Source of the DNA: Opitutaceae bacterium
GTDB lineage: Bacteria; Verrucomicrobiota; Verrucomicrobiia; Opitutales; Opitutaceae
NCBI GenBank assembly: GCA_028280945.1
Contig: JANQKV010000049.1
Location: 1-64,000 of the forward strand
Length of the DNA stretch: 64,000 bases
Direction: 5' to 3'
Shown: positions 25,697-33,821 of the stretch, one piece after another
How the letters are laid out: each line of letters starts with the position of its first letter
Numbering within the stretch: position 1 is the first letter of the stretch
Translations under genes and position numbers: made by a program
Notes under the pieces: generated by a model
The model's database searches: none
What the model saw: the letters and a program-made list of their open reading frames with translations, nothing else
What the model was told of the DNA's origin: nothing

Positions 25697-25771
25697 TGGA
25701 GCCGGCGACTGGACTCGAACCTGTAACCGCCTGTTTACAAAACAGGTGCTCTACCATTGAGCTACGCCGGC
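25697..25771 (-). tRNA. tRNA-Thr (anticodon UGU)
   Basis: Minus-strand cloverleaf: acceptor GCCGGCG/CGCCGGC, D stem GCTC/GAGC, anticodon stem CCTGT/ACAGG with loop TTTGTAA (anticodon TGT). CCA is encoded. The T stem is ACAGG/CCAGT, which leaves one A-A mismatch in the middle pair; the TTCGAGT loop is normal. The mismatch could be real or a base-call error. Confidence 0.93.
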
Positions 25772-25909
25772 AAAGTATCGGGAGAATCGCCGATGTAATC
25801 AGCTGACTTTAACGAAGAAAAGTTGAGAGTCGAAAGAACCGGGTGTAAAAACGCTCCCGGCCGGTACGTCATGGTCAAGGTAGATCATGGAAACCGAAAA
25901 CGCTGCCAG

Positions 25910-25984
<75 letters not shown>

Positions 25985-26001
25985 AGACAATGGAACGGTC
26001 A

Positions 26002-26030
26002 ATAGCTCATTTCGTCGGTCGGGATGTCAA
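26002..26030 (-). promoter_or_regulatory. Candidate sigma-70-type promoter of the tRNA cluster
   Basis: On the minus strand a perfect -35 box TTGACA (26025-26030) is followed after 17 bases by AGCTAT (26002-26007). The predicted start is about 10 bases before the tRNA-Lys 5' end. The -10 box is weak, so confidence is moderate. Confidence 0.45.
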
Positions 26031-26123
26031 CCAACTTCTGTGCAGAATATTGCGTAGAATTCCTAAGCTGATTTGGCTTCGTAATTTCCGCCTGAACGAC
26101 GACACCCGTTTCCGGTAAAAATG

Positions 26124-26156
26124 CCCTTGCCAAGGGGGTAGCGGCTGTCTGTGTTC
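26124..26156 (+). promoter_or_regulatory. Candidate promoter of rpmI-rplT
   Basis: The 33-base stretch beginning CCCTTGCCAAGGGGG has 24 of 33 identical bases to one upstream of gap (62807-62839), sharing CCCTTGCCAA and CGGCT. TTGCCA may be the -35 box. Its end is 14 bases before the rpmI start, implying a short leader. The -10 box is not clear. Confidence 0.35.
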
Positions 26157-26169
26157 GACAACTCTCTCC

Positions 26170-26364
26170 ATGCAGAAGACCAAAAAATCCATCGCCAAGC
26201 GCTTCAAATTGTCCGCCAGGGGCAAGCTGCTGCGCCGCACTCCCGGGTTTCGCCACATCATGTCCACCAAGAGCTCGAAGCAAAAGCGCCGGGCCAGCCA
26301 GGACAAGCACGTCGAACCGGGGCGCGCGGCCAACCTCAAGCGTGGCCTGCCTCACGGCCTCTAA
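26170..26364 (+). CDS. rpmI: 50S ribosomal protein L35
   Basis: Small basic ribosomal protein of the large subunit, 64 residues as usual. MQKTKKSIAKRFKLSARGK and the FRHIMSTKSSKQKRR block are the L35 signature. It is 88 bp upstream of rplT in the standard rpmI-rplT order. The infC gene that usually comes first is absent here; tRNA genes lie upstream on the other strand. Confidence 0.96.
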   Translation: MQKTKKSIAKRFKLSARGKLLRRTPGFRHIMSTKSSKQKRRASQDKHVEPGRAANLKRGLPHGL

Positions 26365-26452
26365 ATAAAGCGCGATCAATCGATAATTCGCGGCTCGGGT
26401 GATACCCAACGAGACGACCCGGCTGCGCCAAACCCAAGAAATACACTGAAAC

Positions 26453-26833
26453 ATGCCTCGTGCCACTAACGCTCCCGCCGCCAACAAGCGGCGCAAAAAG
26501 GTCCTCAAACACGCGAAGGGCTACTACGCGCGCAAATCCAAGCTCTACCGCTATGCCAAGAATGCGGTTGAGCATGCCTGGCAATACGCCTACCGCGACC
26601 GTCGCAAGAAGAAGAGCACCAACCGCCAGCTCTGGATCGTCCGCATCAACGCGGCCGTCCGGGTCCAGGGGATGAGTTACTCCCGCTTCGTCGAAGGTCT
26701 CACCGCCGCCAACATCAAGCTGGACCGCAAGATCCTCGCCGATCTGGCCGTCCGCGATGAGGCCGCCTTTAACGCCGTGGTGCAACAAGCCCAGGACGCG
26801 TTGAAGACCAAGGCTGCCGCCGCTGCGGCTTAA
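26453..26833 (+). CDS. rplT: 50S ribosomal protein L20
   Basis: Basic ribosomal assembly protein, 126 residues. [42 protein letters not shown] and [10 protein letters not shown] are diagnostic. The C-terminus has an Ala-rich tail. L20 can repress its own operon by binding leader RNA in other bacteria; no such leader is obvious here. Confidence 0.97.
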   Translation: MPRATNAPAANKRRKKVLKHAKGYYARKSKLYRYAKNAVEHAWQYAYRDRRKKKSTNRQLWIVRINAAVRVQGMSYSRFVEGLTAANIKLDRKILADLAVRDEAAFNAVVQQAQDALKTKAAAAAA

Positions 26834-26848
26834 GCCACCACCTCTGAC

Positions 26849-26919
26849 GCGAGCCCGGGGGGCTCGCCTCCAACACTTACCCGGAGGACGGGTCCCAATT
26901 CGGGGCACCGTCCTCTTTT
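26849..26919 (+). terminator. Tandem hairpins with T-run between rplT and pheS (attenuator or terminator)
   Basis: The first hairpin is GCGAGCC/GGCTCGC at 26849-26867. The second has an 8-bp stem GAGGACGG/CCGTCCTC (26884-26891 with 26908-26915) followed by TTTTCTTTT. The T-run ends only about 10 bases before the pheS ATG, leaving no room for a promoter after it. Transcripts reaching pheS must read through, so an attenuator for pheST is likely. No Phe-rich leader peptide was identified. Confidence 0.6.
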
Positions 26920-26933
26920 CTTTTACCAATACC

Positions 26934-27977
26934 ATGCAAGACCAACTCGCCGAGCTCGTCGCCCGCGCCGAATCTGAACTGCCTGTCCTAGCCAGCCGCC
27001 CCGACTTCGAGGCAGCGAAGGCCCGCTATGTCGGTCCAAAGGGTGATTTGACCGTGCTCATGAAGCAGATGGGGTCCGTGCCCAAGGAAGAGCGTCCGGC
27101 CATGGGCAAGCTCATCAACGAAACCAAGACCAGGCTGCAAAGCCTGCTCGACGACACGTTGGCCCGGCTTGAAGCAGCCGAGTTGGCCGCGCAGCTCGGT
27201 CCGGCTGTGGACCCGACCTTGCCTTCACCCGACCCGCTGCCCGGCACCCGCCACCCGCTCACCCAAGTGCGCGAGGAGCTCTGCTCCATTCTCAGGAAGG
27301 TCGGCTTTAATGTCGTCGAAGGGCCGGAAGTGGAGACGGAGTATTATTGCTTTGACGCTCTCAATACCCCGCCGACCCACCCGGCGCGGGACCCGCAGGA
27401 CACGTTTTATTTCCCGGCAACGGCCTCTTTCACCAACGTCGACAAGAAGGTCCCGGAGGAGAAATACCTGCTGCGCACCCACACATCCTCGGTGCAGATC
27501 CGGACCATGCTGAAGGGAGAGCCGCCCATCCGCATCGTTTCGCCCGGTCGGGTTTATCGACGCGATACCGTCGATGCCACGCATTCGGCCAACTTCCATC
27601 AACTCGAGGGGCTCTACATCGACCGCAACGTCACCGTCGCCGATCTGAAGGCGCTGCTCGACTATGTGCTCAAGTCGTTGCTGGGCTCCGAGACCAAGGT
27701 GCGATTCCGCCCGCACTATTTCGGCTACACCGAACCGAGTTTTGAGGTCGACCTTTCCGCCAGACACCTGCCCAAGGTGAACAAGGAGTGGGTCGAGATC
27801 ATGGGCTGCGGCATGGTGGATCCGGCGGTCTTCGACGACGTTGGTTACGATTCGTCAGTATGGAGTGGTTATGCCTTCGGCATGGGCATCGAGCGCATTG
27901 CGATGATGATCTACGGCATCGATGACATTCGCTACTTCTACCAAAACGACCTGCGGTTCCTGCGGCAATTTTGCTAG
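26934..27977 (+). CDS. pheS: Phenylalanine-tRNA ligase alpha subunit
   Basis: Catalytic subunit of the cytoplasmic alpha2-beta2 synthetase that charges tRNA-Phe; 347 residues is the normal length. The N-terminal coiled coil contains FEAAKARYVGPKG. Class II motifs are seen: HPARDPQDTFYF, LLRTHTSSVQIRTM, and motif 3 in YAFGMGIERIAMMIYGIDDIR. The usual C-terminal DLRFLRQF is followed by Cys-stop. The stop codon TAG lies within the left repeat of the mobile-like element that separates it from pheT. Confidence 0.97.
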   Translation: MQDQLAELVARAESELPVLASRPDFEAAKARYVGPKGDLTVLMKQMGSVPKEERPAMGKLINETKTRLQSLLDDTLARLEAAELAAQLGPAVDPTLPSPDPLPGTRHPLTQVREELCSILRKVGFNVVEGPEVETEYYCFDALNTPPTHPARDPQDTFYFPATASFTNVDKKVPEEKYLLRTHTSSVQIRTMLKGEPPIRIVSPGRVYRRDTVDATHSANFHQLEGLYIDRNVTVADLKALLDYVLKSLLGSETKVRFRPHYFGYTEPSFEVDLSARHLPKVNKEWVEIMGCGMVDPAVFDDVGYDSSVWSGYAFGMGIERIAMMIYGIDDIRYFYQNDLRFLRQFC

Positions 27978-28388
27978 GAGCGAGGAGCCCGAAACGAGGA
28001 GTGAGCATGACGGAAAATACCACGTCTTTTCGACAGTTGGTGGTCTGGCAAAAGGCCCACGCTTTTGTGTTGGCGGTGTATCGGCTCACCGAGTGCTTTC
28101 CTCCGGACGAAAGGTTTGGTCTTACGTCCCAGCTCAAACGAGCCGCTGTATCGATCGCAGCAAATGTTGTTGAAGGATACCGCAAACGTGGTCCGGCGGA
28201 TAAGGCTCGATTCTTCAATATCGCTCAGGGTTCGGCCGACGAGTGCCTTTACTACCTGATTCTCGTATCCGATTTAGATATCGCTGACACACAAACCCTG
28301 CAGGAGCAATTGGATGAAGTCTCCCGGCTGCTCCACGCATACGGTGCTGCCATACTGCGCTAGCCTGCTCGCTCCTCACTCCTTTCCA
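27974..28388 (+). mobile_element. IVS-like element with inverted repeats and four-helix-bundle gene, between pheS and pheT
   Basis: The segment between pheS and pheT is bounded by a left arm (27974-28009, starting CTAGGAGCGAGGAG) and a right arm (28362-28388, starting CTAGCCTGCTCGCTCC). Left 27977-27991 and right 28368-28382 pair with 12 of 15 matches as inverted repeats. The left arm aligns without gaps to the copy after gap (63955-63992; 28 of the first 36 bases agree). The enclosed gene starts with the final ATG of the left arm and stops in the CTAG of the right arm. The design recalls intervening sequences of 23S rRNA. Mobility is inferred; no target duplication could be shown. Confidence 0.6.
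28007..28363 (+). CDS. Four-helix-bundle protein (S23/23S rRNA IVS-encoded type)
   Basis: A 118-residue helical protein of the family found in 23S rRNA intervening sequences and related to Avd of diversity-generating retroelements. The motifs FRQLVVWQKAHAFVLAVYRL, ERFGLTSQLKRAAVSIAANVVEGYRK and FFNIAQGSADECLYYLILVSDL are typical of the family. The start at 28007 is the ATG that ends the left repeat arm; an earlier in-frame start at 27971 would overlap pheS. It interrupts the pheS-pheT operon. The molecular function in the family is poorly known; RNA or nucleic-acid binding is suggested. Confidence 0.88.
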   Translation: MTENTTSFRQLVVWQKAHAFVLAVYRLTECFPPDERFGLTSQLKRAAVSIAANVVEGYRKRGPADKARFFNIAQGSADECLYYLILVSDLDIADTQTLQEQLDEVSRLLHAYGAAILR

Positions 28389-30842
28389 ATGAAAATCTCC
28401 CGCAACTGGCTCCAAGACTATGTTGATCTCGCGGATCTGACCGATGAGCAGATTTCCGAAGCGATCACGTTCCTTGGCTTTGAAGTCGAAGGTATCGAAA
28501 CCACCGGCGCTCCGGCCCTCGAAAATGTCGTGGTCGGCGAAGTGCTCACCCGTGAGCAGCATCCCAACGCGGACCGCCTCTCGATCTGCGACGTTTCCGT
28601 CGGTGAGGCCAACGGTGGCACCAAGCGCATCGTATGCGGCGCCCAGAACTACAAAGTGGGCGACCGTGTTCCGGTCGCCCTCGTGGGTGCCGTGCTGCCG
28701 GGTGATTTCAAAATCAAGCCGTCCAAAATTCGCGGCGAGGCGTCCGAAGGCATGATGTGCTCGGGCAAGGAACTCAATGTGGGTGATGATCACGCCGGTC
28801 TGCTCATCCTCACCGATCGTCCTGAGGTCGGCACCCCAATCAACGAAGCGCTGCCACCCGGCGATGTGGTGTTCGACATCGAAATCACCCCCAACCGTCC
28901 CGACTGCCAATGCCACCTCGGCGTGGCGCGTGAACTGGCGGCGTGGTTTCGGCGTGAGCTGGTTTACCCGCCTGCCGACCTCCCGGCCGCCGCGTCCGCG
29001 CGTCCGGACTTGCTCAAGGCGCTCAAGGTGGAGGCACCGGAGGACTGTCCGGTCTACACGGCCACTGCGGTGGCGGGCGTGGCGGTGAGGCCTTCGCCAG
29101 AGTGGATGCAGCAGCGTCTGGCGGCCGTTGGCGTGCGGCCGATCAACAACCTCGTCGACATTGGCAATTACGTGATGCTCGAATACGGCCAGCCGATGCA
29201 CGCGTTCGACGCGAGCAAGCTCGCCGACCAAACCATCGTGGTGCGTCATGCTCACGAGGGTGAAATGATCGTCACGCTCGACGAAAAGGAACGGCAACTG
29301 ACGCCCGACATGCTGATGATTGCCGACGCCGAAAAGTCGGTGGTCGTGGCCGGCATCATGGGGGGCGAAAACTCGGGGGTCAGCGACGACACGACCGACC
29401 TTGTTTTGGAGGTCGCCGCGTTCCGTCGCTTCTCGGTCCGCGCGACTTCGCGCAAACTGGGTCTCAGCTCTGATTCCTCCTACCGGTTCGAACGCGGCAT
29501 TGATGTGCATGGCCTGCCGGAAGCCACCCGCCGTGCACTTGCCCTCACGGTCGACCTGGCCGGCGGCCAGGTCTGCGGTGAAACGTTGCGCGTCGGCAGT
29601 GACGTGCCGTGGGAACGTGAGGTCGAACTTTCTCCCGCTTGGGTGCGCAGTCGGTTGGGTTTCGATGTTTCGGATGACGACCAGCGCGCGGCTTTGGAGG
29701 CTCTCGACCTGCTCATCATCCATGAGAACGAAGCCGAGGATGGTTCCCCGCTTTGGACAGTCAGGATTCCGAGTTGGCGCAGCGACCTGGACCGGCCGAT
29801 CGATCTCGTCGAGGAGATCCTGCGCATGCACGGCACGGCCACGATCCCCGAGCGCATCGTGACAGGGCCGGGGCTGTTGGTGGAGGATGATCCTGTTGCC
29901 GAGTATAACCGCAAGGCAGGCACCCTCCTCGTTGGTCACAGTCTGAATGAGTCGGTCAGCTACACGCTGCGAACAGGCAAGGACGCAGCAGCATGGGGCG
30001 GCGATGTGGCCGAACCCCCCCTGGGCTTGGACAATCCCTTCGTTGAAGATCAGTCGCACCTGCGTCCTTCTTTGATGGGAGGGTTGCTCGATATGCTGCA
30101 TCTCAACCAAGCGCGGGGCAACGCGATGCATGGACTGTTCGAAACCGGGCGCGTCTTTATCCCCAGCGACAAAGGAGTGCAGGAGTGCGCTGCCGTGGGC
30201 TTCGTCATTCCCGAGAACACCGCCGCGGCATGGACGAAGCGGGAGCCGGCGGATTTCTACACCGCCAAGCGCATCGTGGAAACCCTGGCAAAACACGCCG
30301 GGGTCGATCTCTCCCGCCAATTGCATCTGCCCAAGGACAAAGGCGTGGCGTTGGGTTGGCAGGAGGGACAACACACGTTGCAGGGCAACATGGCCTTCGG
30401 TTGGACGGCCTGCTATGGCCTGCTCGACCTCGCCCGCCTCAAGGAGCTCGGAGTCGAAGGCAAGGTGCTGGGGGGCTTCTTTGCCATTCTGCCGGAACGC
30501 CTCGGCAAGACGGGCAAGCGCAGTCGTTTCCAGCCTTTCAGCTCCCACCCCGCGGCCCTGCGTGACGTCGCCCTGGTCGTCGACGAAAACGAACCTGCTG
30601 GCAACGTAACCAAGGCCCTTGCCAAACAAGCGAAATCTGCCGCCAAAGGCTTCGAGGCGGAAGCAATCGAACTCTTCGACGTTTACCAAGGCGAGGGCCT
30701 GCCGGATGGTAAAAAGAGCCTCGCCTACTCGCTGCGTTTCCGGGCCGGCGACCGCACGTTGAGAGACGAGGAGGTCAACAAGGCGTTCACCGCCATCCTC
30801 GAAGGCATCGCCAGGAAAACCGCTTACACGGTCCGGCAGTGA
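28389..30842 (+). CDS. pheT: Phenylalanine-tRNA ligase beta subunit
   Basis: The 817-residue beta subunit of PheRS, cytoplasmic. The N-terminus MKISRNWLQDYVDL leads into an EMAP-like tRNA-binding domain (VGEVLTREQHPNADRLSICDV), then B3/B4 editing and B5 domains (EITPNRPDCQCHLGVARELA), and the C-terminal ferredoxin-like anticodon-binding domain (SSHPAALRDVALVVDE). The ATG at 28389 is chosen because it starts the family sequence; the upstream reading overlaps the four-helix gene. Its stop overlaps the GTG start of a GH130 gene by 4 bp. Confidence 0.96.
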   Translation: MKISRNWLQDYVDLADLTDEQISEAITFLGFEVEGIETTGAPALENVVVGEVLTREQHPNADRLSICDVSVGEANGGTKRIVCGAQNYKVGDRVPVALVGAVLPGDFKIKPSKIRGEASEGMMCSGKELNVGDDHAGLLILTDRPEVGTPINEALPPGDVVFDIEITPNRPDCQCHLGVARELAAWFRRELVYPPADLPAAASARPDLLKALKVEAPEDCPVYTATAVAGVAVRPSPEWMQQRLAAVGVRPINNLVDIGNYVMLEYGQPMHAFDASKLADQTIVVRHAHEGEMIVTLDEKERQLTPDMLMIADAEKSVVVAGIMGGENSGVSDDTTDLVLEVAAFRRFSVRATSRKLGLSSDSSYRFERGIDVHGLPEATRRALALTVDLAGGQVCGETLRVGSDVPWEREVELSPAWVRSRLGFDVSDDDQRAALEALDLLIIHENEAEDGSPLWTVRIPSWRSDLDRPIDLVEEILRMHGTATIPERIVTGPGLLVEDDPVAEYNRKAGTLLVGHSLNESVSYTLRTGKDAAAWGGDVAEPPLGLDNPFVEDQSHLRPSLMGGLLDMLHLNQARGNAMHGLFETGRVFIPSDKGVQECAAVGFVIPENTAAAWTKREPADFYTAKRIVETLAKHAGVDLSRQLHLPKDKGVALGWQEGQHTLQGNMAFGWTACYGLLDLARLKELGVEGKVLGGFFAILPERLGKTGKRSRFQPFSSHPAALRDVALVVDENEPAGNVTKALAKQAKSAAKGFEAEAIELFDVYQGEGLPDGKKSLAYSLRFRAGDRTLRDEEVNKAFTAILEGIARKTAYTVRQ

Positions 30843-31876
30843 CATTGATCACACTGCGACGGCATCCGGAAAATCCCATCATCCGTCCGGGTGGCCTTCC
30901 GTGGCGCCGGGCCGTCACGTTTAATCCGGCCGTATGGTGGGAGGACGGCATCTATTACCTGTTTGAACGAGCAGCCGGATCGCTCCGTCCCTTCCAGTGC
31001 AGCATCGGCCTGATGACCAGTGAGGATGGCGTTCATTTTGAGCATGAGAGCGACGAGCCCGTCATCACGCCGGCCATGCTGGGGTCGGAATACGGCAGTG
31101 TGCAGGATCCGAGGATCGTCAAACTCGAGGATCGATACTACATGACGTATGCCTTCCGTCCTTACGCCTGGGCGTCCAACCCGACCGGGGTGGGCGTGCC
31201 GGAATCCCACCAGGTGAACTATCCGGGGTTCAGCGGCAACGCCGCGGACAATCAAACGCGCTCTGGGATAGCCGTTTCGGATGACCTGCGGGACTGGCAC
31301 CATCTGGCATGGGTCAATGCACCCGATATCGACGATCGCAATGTGATCCTGTTTCCGGAACGGATCAATGGACGCTACGTTTTGTTGCGGCGTCCCAGTG
31401 GCTTCGTCAGCACCAGTGCCAGGCACGAAGATCAGTCCATCATCCAACTAAGTTGGTCGGAAGATTTGGTGCATTGGAGTGATCCCGCACCTTACCTCCG
31501 CCCGCGGTTCGACTGGGAGAACAACCGCATTGGCGGTTCCACGCCGCCCCTTCGCACGGATCAAGGCTGGCTCATCCTTTACCACGGCGTTGAGACCGTG
31601 GATGAAGCGACCCGGCAGGTCGTTTATCGTGTCGGGGCGGTGCTGGCTGACCTCGATGATCCCACTCAAATCATCGCCCGCAGCCCCCGTTGCATCATGG
31701 AGCCGACGGAATACTACGAGCGAACCGGGTTATATATTCCGGAGGTGGTATTTCCGACCGGGGCCGTGGTGGTGGATGGTTTCCTCCGGCTGTATTACGG
31801 CTGTTGTGATACGGCAATCGGCCTGGCAACCGTGCCGTTGGACGATCTTGTGGATTACCTGCTGAGTTTTCGGTGA
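30839..31876 (+). CDS. GH130-like glycoside phosphorylase or hydrolase
   Basis: A 345-residue five-bladed beta-propeller protein of the GH130 type, cytoplasmic (no signal peptide). It begins HPENPIIRPGG and has FNPAVWWEDGIYYLFERA, GSVQDPRIVKLEDRYYMTY, NRIGGSTPPLRTDQGWLILYHG and YIPEVVFPTGAVV, the regular GH130 blade motifs, including the Asp of QDPR used as proton donor in phosphorylases. Members cleave beta-mannosides, often with phosphate. The GTG start overlaps the pheT stop (GTGA), so translation is coupled to a housekeeping synthetase, which is odd. The exact linkage is unknown. Confidence 0.85.
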   Translation: MTLITLRRHPENPIIRPGGLPWRRAVTFNPAVWWEDGIYYLFERAAGSLRPFQCSIGLMTSEDGVHFEHESDEPVITPAMLGSEYGSVQDPRIVKLEDRYYMTYAFRPYAWASNPTGVGVPESHQVNYPGFSGNAADNQTRSGIAVSDDLRDWHHLAWVNAPDIDDRNVILFPERINGRYVLLRRPSGFVSTSARHEDQSIIQLSWSEDLVHWSDPAPYLRPRFDWENNRIGGSTPPLRTDQGWLILYHGVETVDEATRQVVYRVGAVLADLDDPTQIIARSPRCIMEPTEYYERTGLYIPEVVFPTGAVVVDGFLRLYYGCCDTAIGLATVPLDDLVDYLLSFR

Positions 31877-31962
31877 GACCCCCGCGTGAGTCCTGTTGGT
31901 ATTGCCGATTGCCAACTGGTTGGCGAAACCTGTAAGCCTGAGGGTTCATACGATCTCCTGTC

Positions 31963-32253
31963 ATGCCGGATACTCCCGAACTCAACATAGACCGTGTGGC
32001 CGAGCTGGCCCGCATCGCCCTCACGCCGGAGGAAAAGGCGGAGTTTTCCGCGCAACTTGGCGAGGTGTTGCAGCACGTCGAGCAACTCAAGAAAGTCGAT
32101 GTTTCCGCCGTTGAGCCCACGGCCCATGCCTTTGCGGTGGAAAACGTGTGGGCGGATGATGTCGCCCAGGAAGGGCTGCCGGTGCAAGAAGCGTTGCGCA
32201 ATGCTCCGGCCCAACGCGACAACATGATCTTGGTCCCCAAGGTGGTGGAGTAG
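31963..32253 (+). CDS. gatC: Aspartyl/glutamyl-tRNA amidotransferase subunit C
   Basis: The small 96-residue subunit that stabilises the GatCAB complex, which amidates Glu-tRNA-Gln or Asp-tRNA-Asn. NIDRVAELARIALTPEEKAEFSAQLGEVL is the standard GatC N-terminus, and ending in a NMILVPKVVE tail is normal. It lies 4 bp before gatA, so the two are probably coupled. Confidence 0.95.
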   Translation: MPDTPELNIDRVAELARIALTPEEKAEFSAQLGEVLQHVEQLKKVDVSAVEPTAHAFAVENVWADDVAQEGLPVQEALRNAPAQRDNMILVPKVVE

Positions 32254-32257
32254 TCGC

Positions 32258-33721
32258 ATGGCTGACGACCTGACGTTTTCCACGATTGCGCAGCTGGCCG
32301 ACCGTTTGGCCGCCAGGGACATCTCGGCGCGTGAACTCACCCAAGCGACCATCGACCACACCTCAGCAGTTGAAAACAAGGTGAAGGCCTTCAATTCGCT
32401 GAATCCCGAGGACGCGCTGGCCCAGGCCGACGCATCCGACGCCCGCCGGGCGGTGGGCCAGGCGCTTGGTCCACTCGATGGAGTTCCCATTTCACTCAAG
32501 GACGTGATTGCGGTGAAAGACCAGCCGCTGACCGCCGGCAGCAAAATGTTGGAGAATTACGTGTCGCCTTACGATGCGACGGTTGCCAGCAAGCTCAAAC
32601 AAGACGGTGCGGTGCTCTGGGGACGGACCAACCTCGATGAGTTCGCGATGGGATCCTCAACCGAAAACTCGGCCTTCGCAACGACCCGCAATCCTTATGA
32701 CCTGGAGCGTGTCCCGGGCGGCAGTTCGGGTGGCAGCGCGGCGGCCCTCGCGGCGGGCCAATCCATTGCCACGCTGGGCTCCGACACCGGTGGATCGATC
32801 CGCCAACCCGCCGCGTTCTGTAATGTTGTGGGCCTGAAACCCACCTACGGTTTGGTTTCCCGCTTCGGTCTGGCTGCGTTCGCGTCCTCGCTCGATCAAA
32901 TCGGTCCGTTTGCACGCACGGTGGAGGATGCAGCCATCATGCTTGGCGCCATTGCGGGTCATGACCCGCGGGATTCAACCAGCTACAAGACGGATATTCC
33001 CGGCTATCGTGCCGCTCTCGCCGAGAAGAAGGGGCCGTGGAAGCTGGGAATTCCGAAGGAGTATTTTGGGGACGGGCTCGATCCGGAGGTAGGCGCGGCG
33101 ATTGAAACGGCGATCGCGTTCTACCGCGATCAAGGCTGCGAGGTTCGGGAGGTTTCCCTGCCGCACACCGAACACTGCTTGAGTGTTTATTACATCATCG
33201 CGACGGCCGAGGCCTCATCCAACCTGGCGCGTTACGACGGTGTGCGTTACACCCATCGCAGTGCGGACGCCAAGGACGTTCTCGATGTTTACTACAAGTC
33301 TCGCGAGGAAGGCTTCGGGCCGGAAGTTAAACGCCGCGTCATTCTCGGCACCTATGTGCTCTCCAGCGGTTACTACGACGCTTATTACCTGCGCGCCCAG
33401 AAGGTGCGGACGCTGATCCGGCAGGACTTCCTCAACGCCTACGAATCGGTTGATGCCATTCTGACGCCAACCTCGCCGACCCCTGCGTTCAAGGCCGGTG
33501 AAAAGGCCGATCCGCTGTCGATGTATCTCTCCGACATCTACACCATCGGGGTGAACCTCGCCGGCTTGCCGGGTATTTCGGTTCCAGCGGGATTTAGTTC
33601 CGCCGGACTGCCCATTGGTCTGCAACTCATCGGCCAACCCTACCAGGAAGCCGACCTCCTCGCCATCGCCCACGCCTACGACTCAGCCCACGACTGGAGC
33701 GCTCAACGACCAAGCCTCTGA
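32258..33721 (+). CDS. gatA: Aspartyl/glutamyl-tRNA amidotransferase subunit A
   Basis: Amidase subunit of GatCAB releasing ammonia from glutamine, 487 residues. The Ser-cisSer-Lys triad is visible: Lys81 in SLKDVIAVKD, Ser156 in PGGSSGGSAAA, and Ser180 in GSDTGGSIRQPA. The order of the chain matches GatA throughout. It follows gatC by 4 bp, but 100 bp containing a repeat element separate it from gatB. Confidence 0.97.
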   Translation: MADDLTFSTIAQLADRLAARDISARELTQATIDHTSAVENKVKAFNSLNPEDALAQADASDARRAVGQALGPLDGVPISLKDVIAVKDQPLTAGSKMLENYVSPYDATVASKLKQDGAVLWGRTNLDEFAMGSSTENSAFATTRNPYDLERVPGGSSGGSAAALAAGQSIATLGSDTGGSIRQPAAFCNVVGLKPTYGLVSRFGLAAFASSLDQIGPFARTVEDAAIMLGAIAGHDPRDSTSYKTDIPGYRAALAEKKGPWKLGIPKEYFGDGLDPEVGAAIETAIAFYRDQGCEVREVSLPHTEHCLSVYYIIATAEASSNLARYDGVRYTHRSADAKDVLDVYYKSREEGFGPEVKRRVILGTYVLSSGYYDAYYLRAQKVRTLIRQDFLNAYESVDAILTPTSPTPAFKAGEKADPLSMYLSDIYTIGVNLAGLPGISVPAGFSSAGLPIGLQLIGQPYQEADLLAIAHAYDSAHDWSAQRPSL

Positions 33722-33726
33722 GCGCC

Positions 33727-33813
33727 GTAGCGAGTAGACAGTAGCGAGTAGCGAGCATCCATCCTATGCGCACCATTCTAGCTACTCACTACTCACTACC
33801 CGCTACTCACTAC
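33727..33813. repeat. ORF-less copy of the GTAGCGAG inverted-repeat element between gatA and gatB
   Basis: The left arm (33727-33760) is made of GTAGCGAG-like units and ends GAGCATCC. The right arm (33778-33813) starts CTAGCTACTCACTACTC. On the opposite strand the right arm reads GTAGTGAGTAG..., matching the left arm with mostly C/T differences. The left arm differs by 3 of 34 bases from the copy after gap. It fills nearly all of the gatA-gatB gap. It resembles a non-autonomous form of the element at 27974. Confidence 0.7.
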
Positions 33814-33821
33814 TTTTTGAA

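Noticed and set aside
27971..28363. Longer start for the four-helix-bundle gene
   Set aside because: The in-frame start at 27971 would overlap the end of pheS and add residues encoded by the repeat arm. Family similarity starts after the ATG at 28007.
28215..30845. 876-codon minus-strand open frame over pheT
   Set aside because: It is a long shadow of a GC-rich gene. The plus frame matches PheT across its whole length; the minus frame is His/Arg/Gly-rich without recognisable domains.
33727..33813. CRISPR-like repeats between gatA and gatB
   Set aside because: The units are 7-8 bases, tandem and inverted, with no spacers of regular length, and no cas genes are present.
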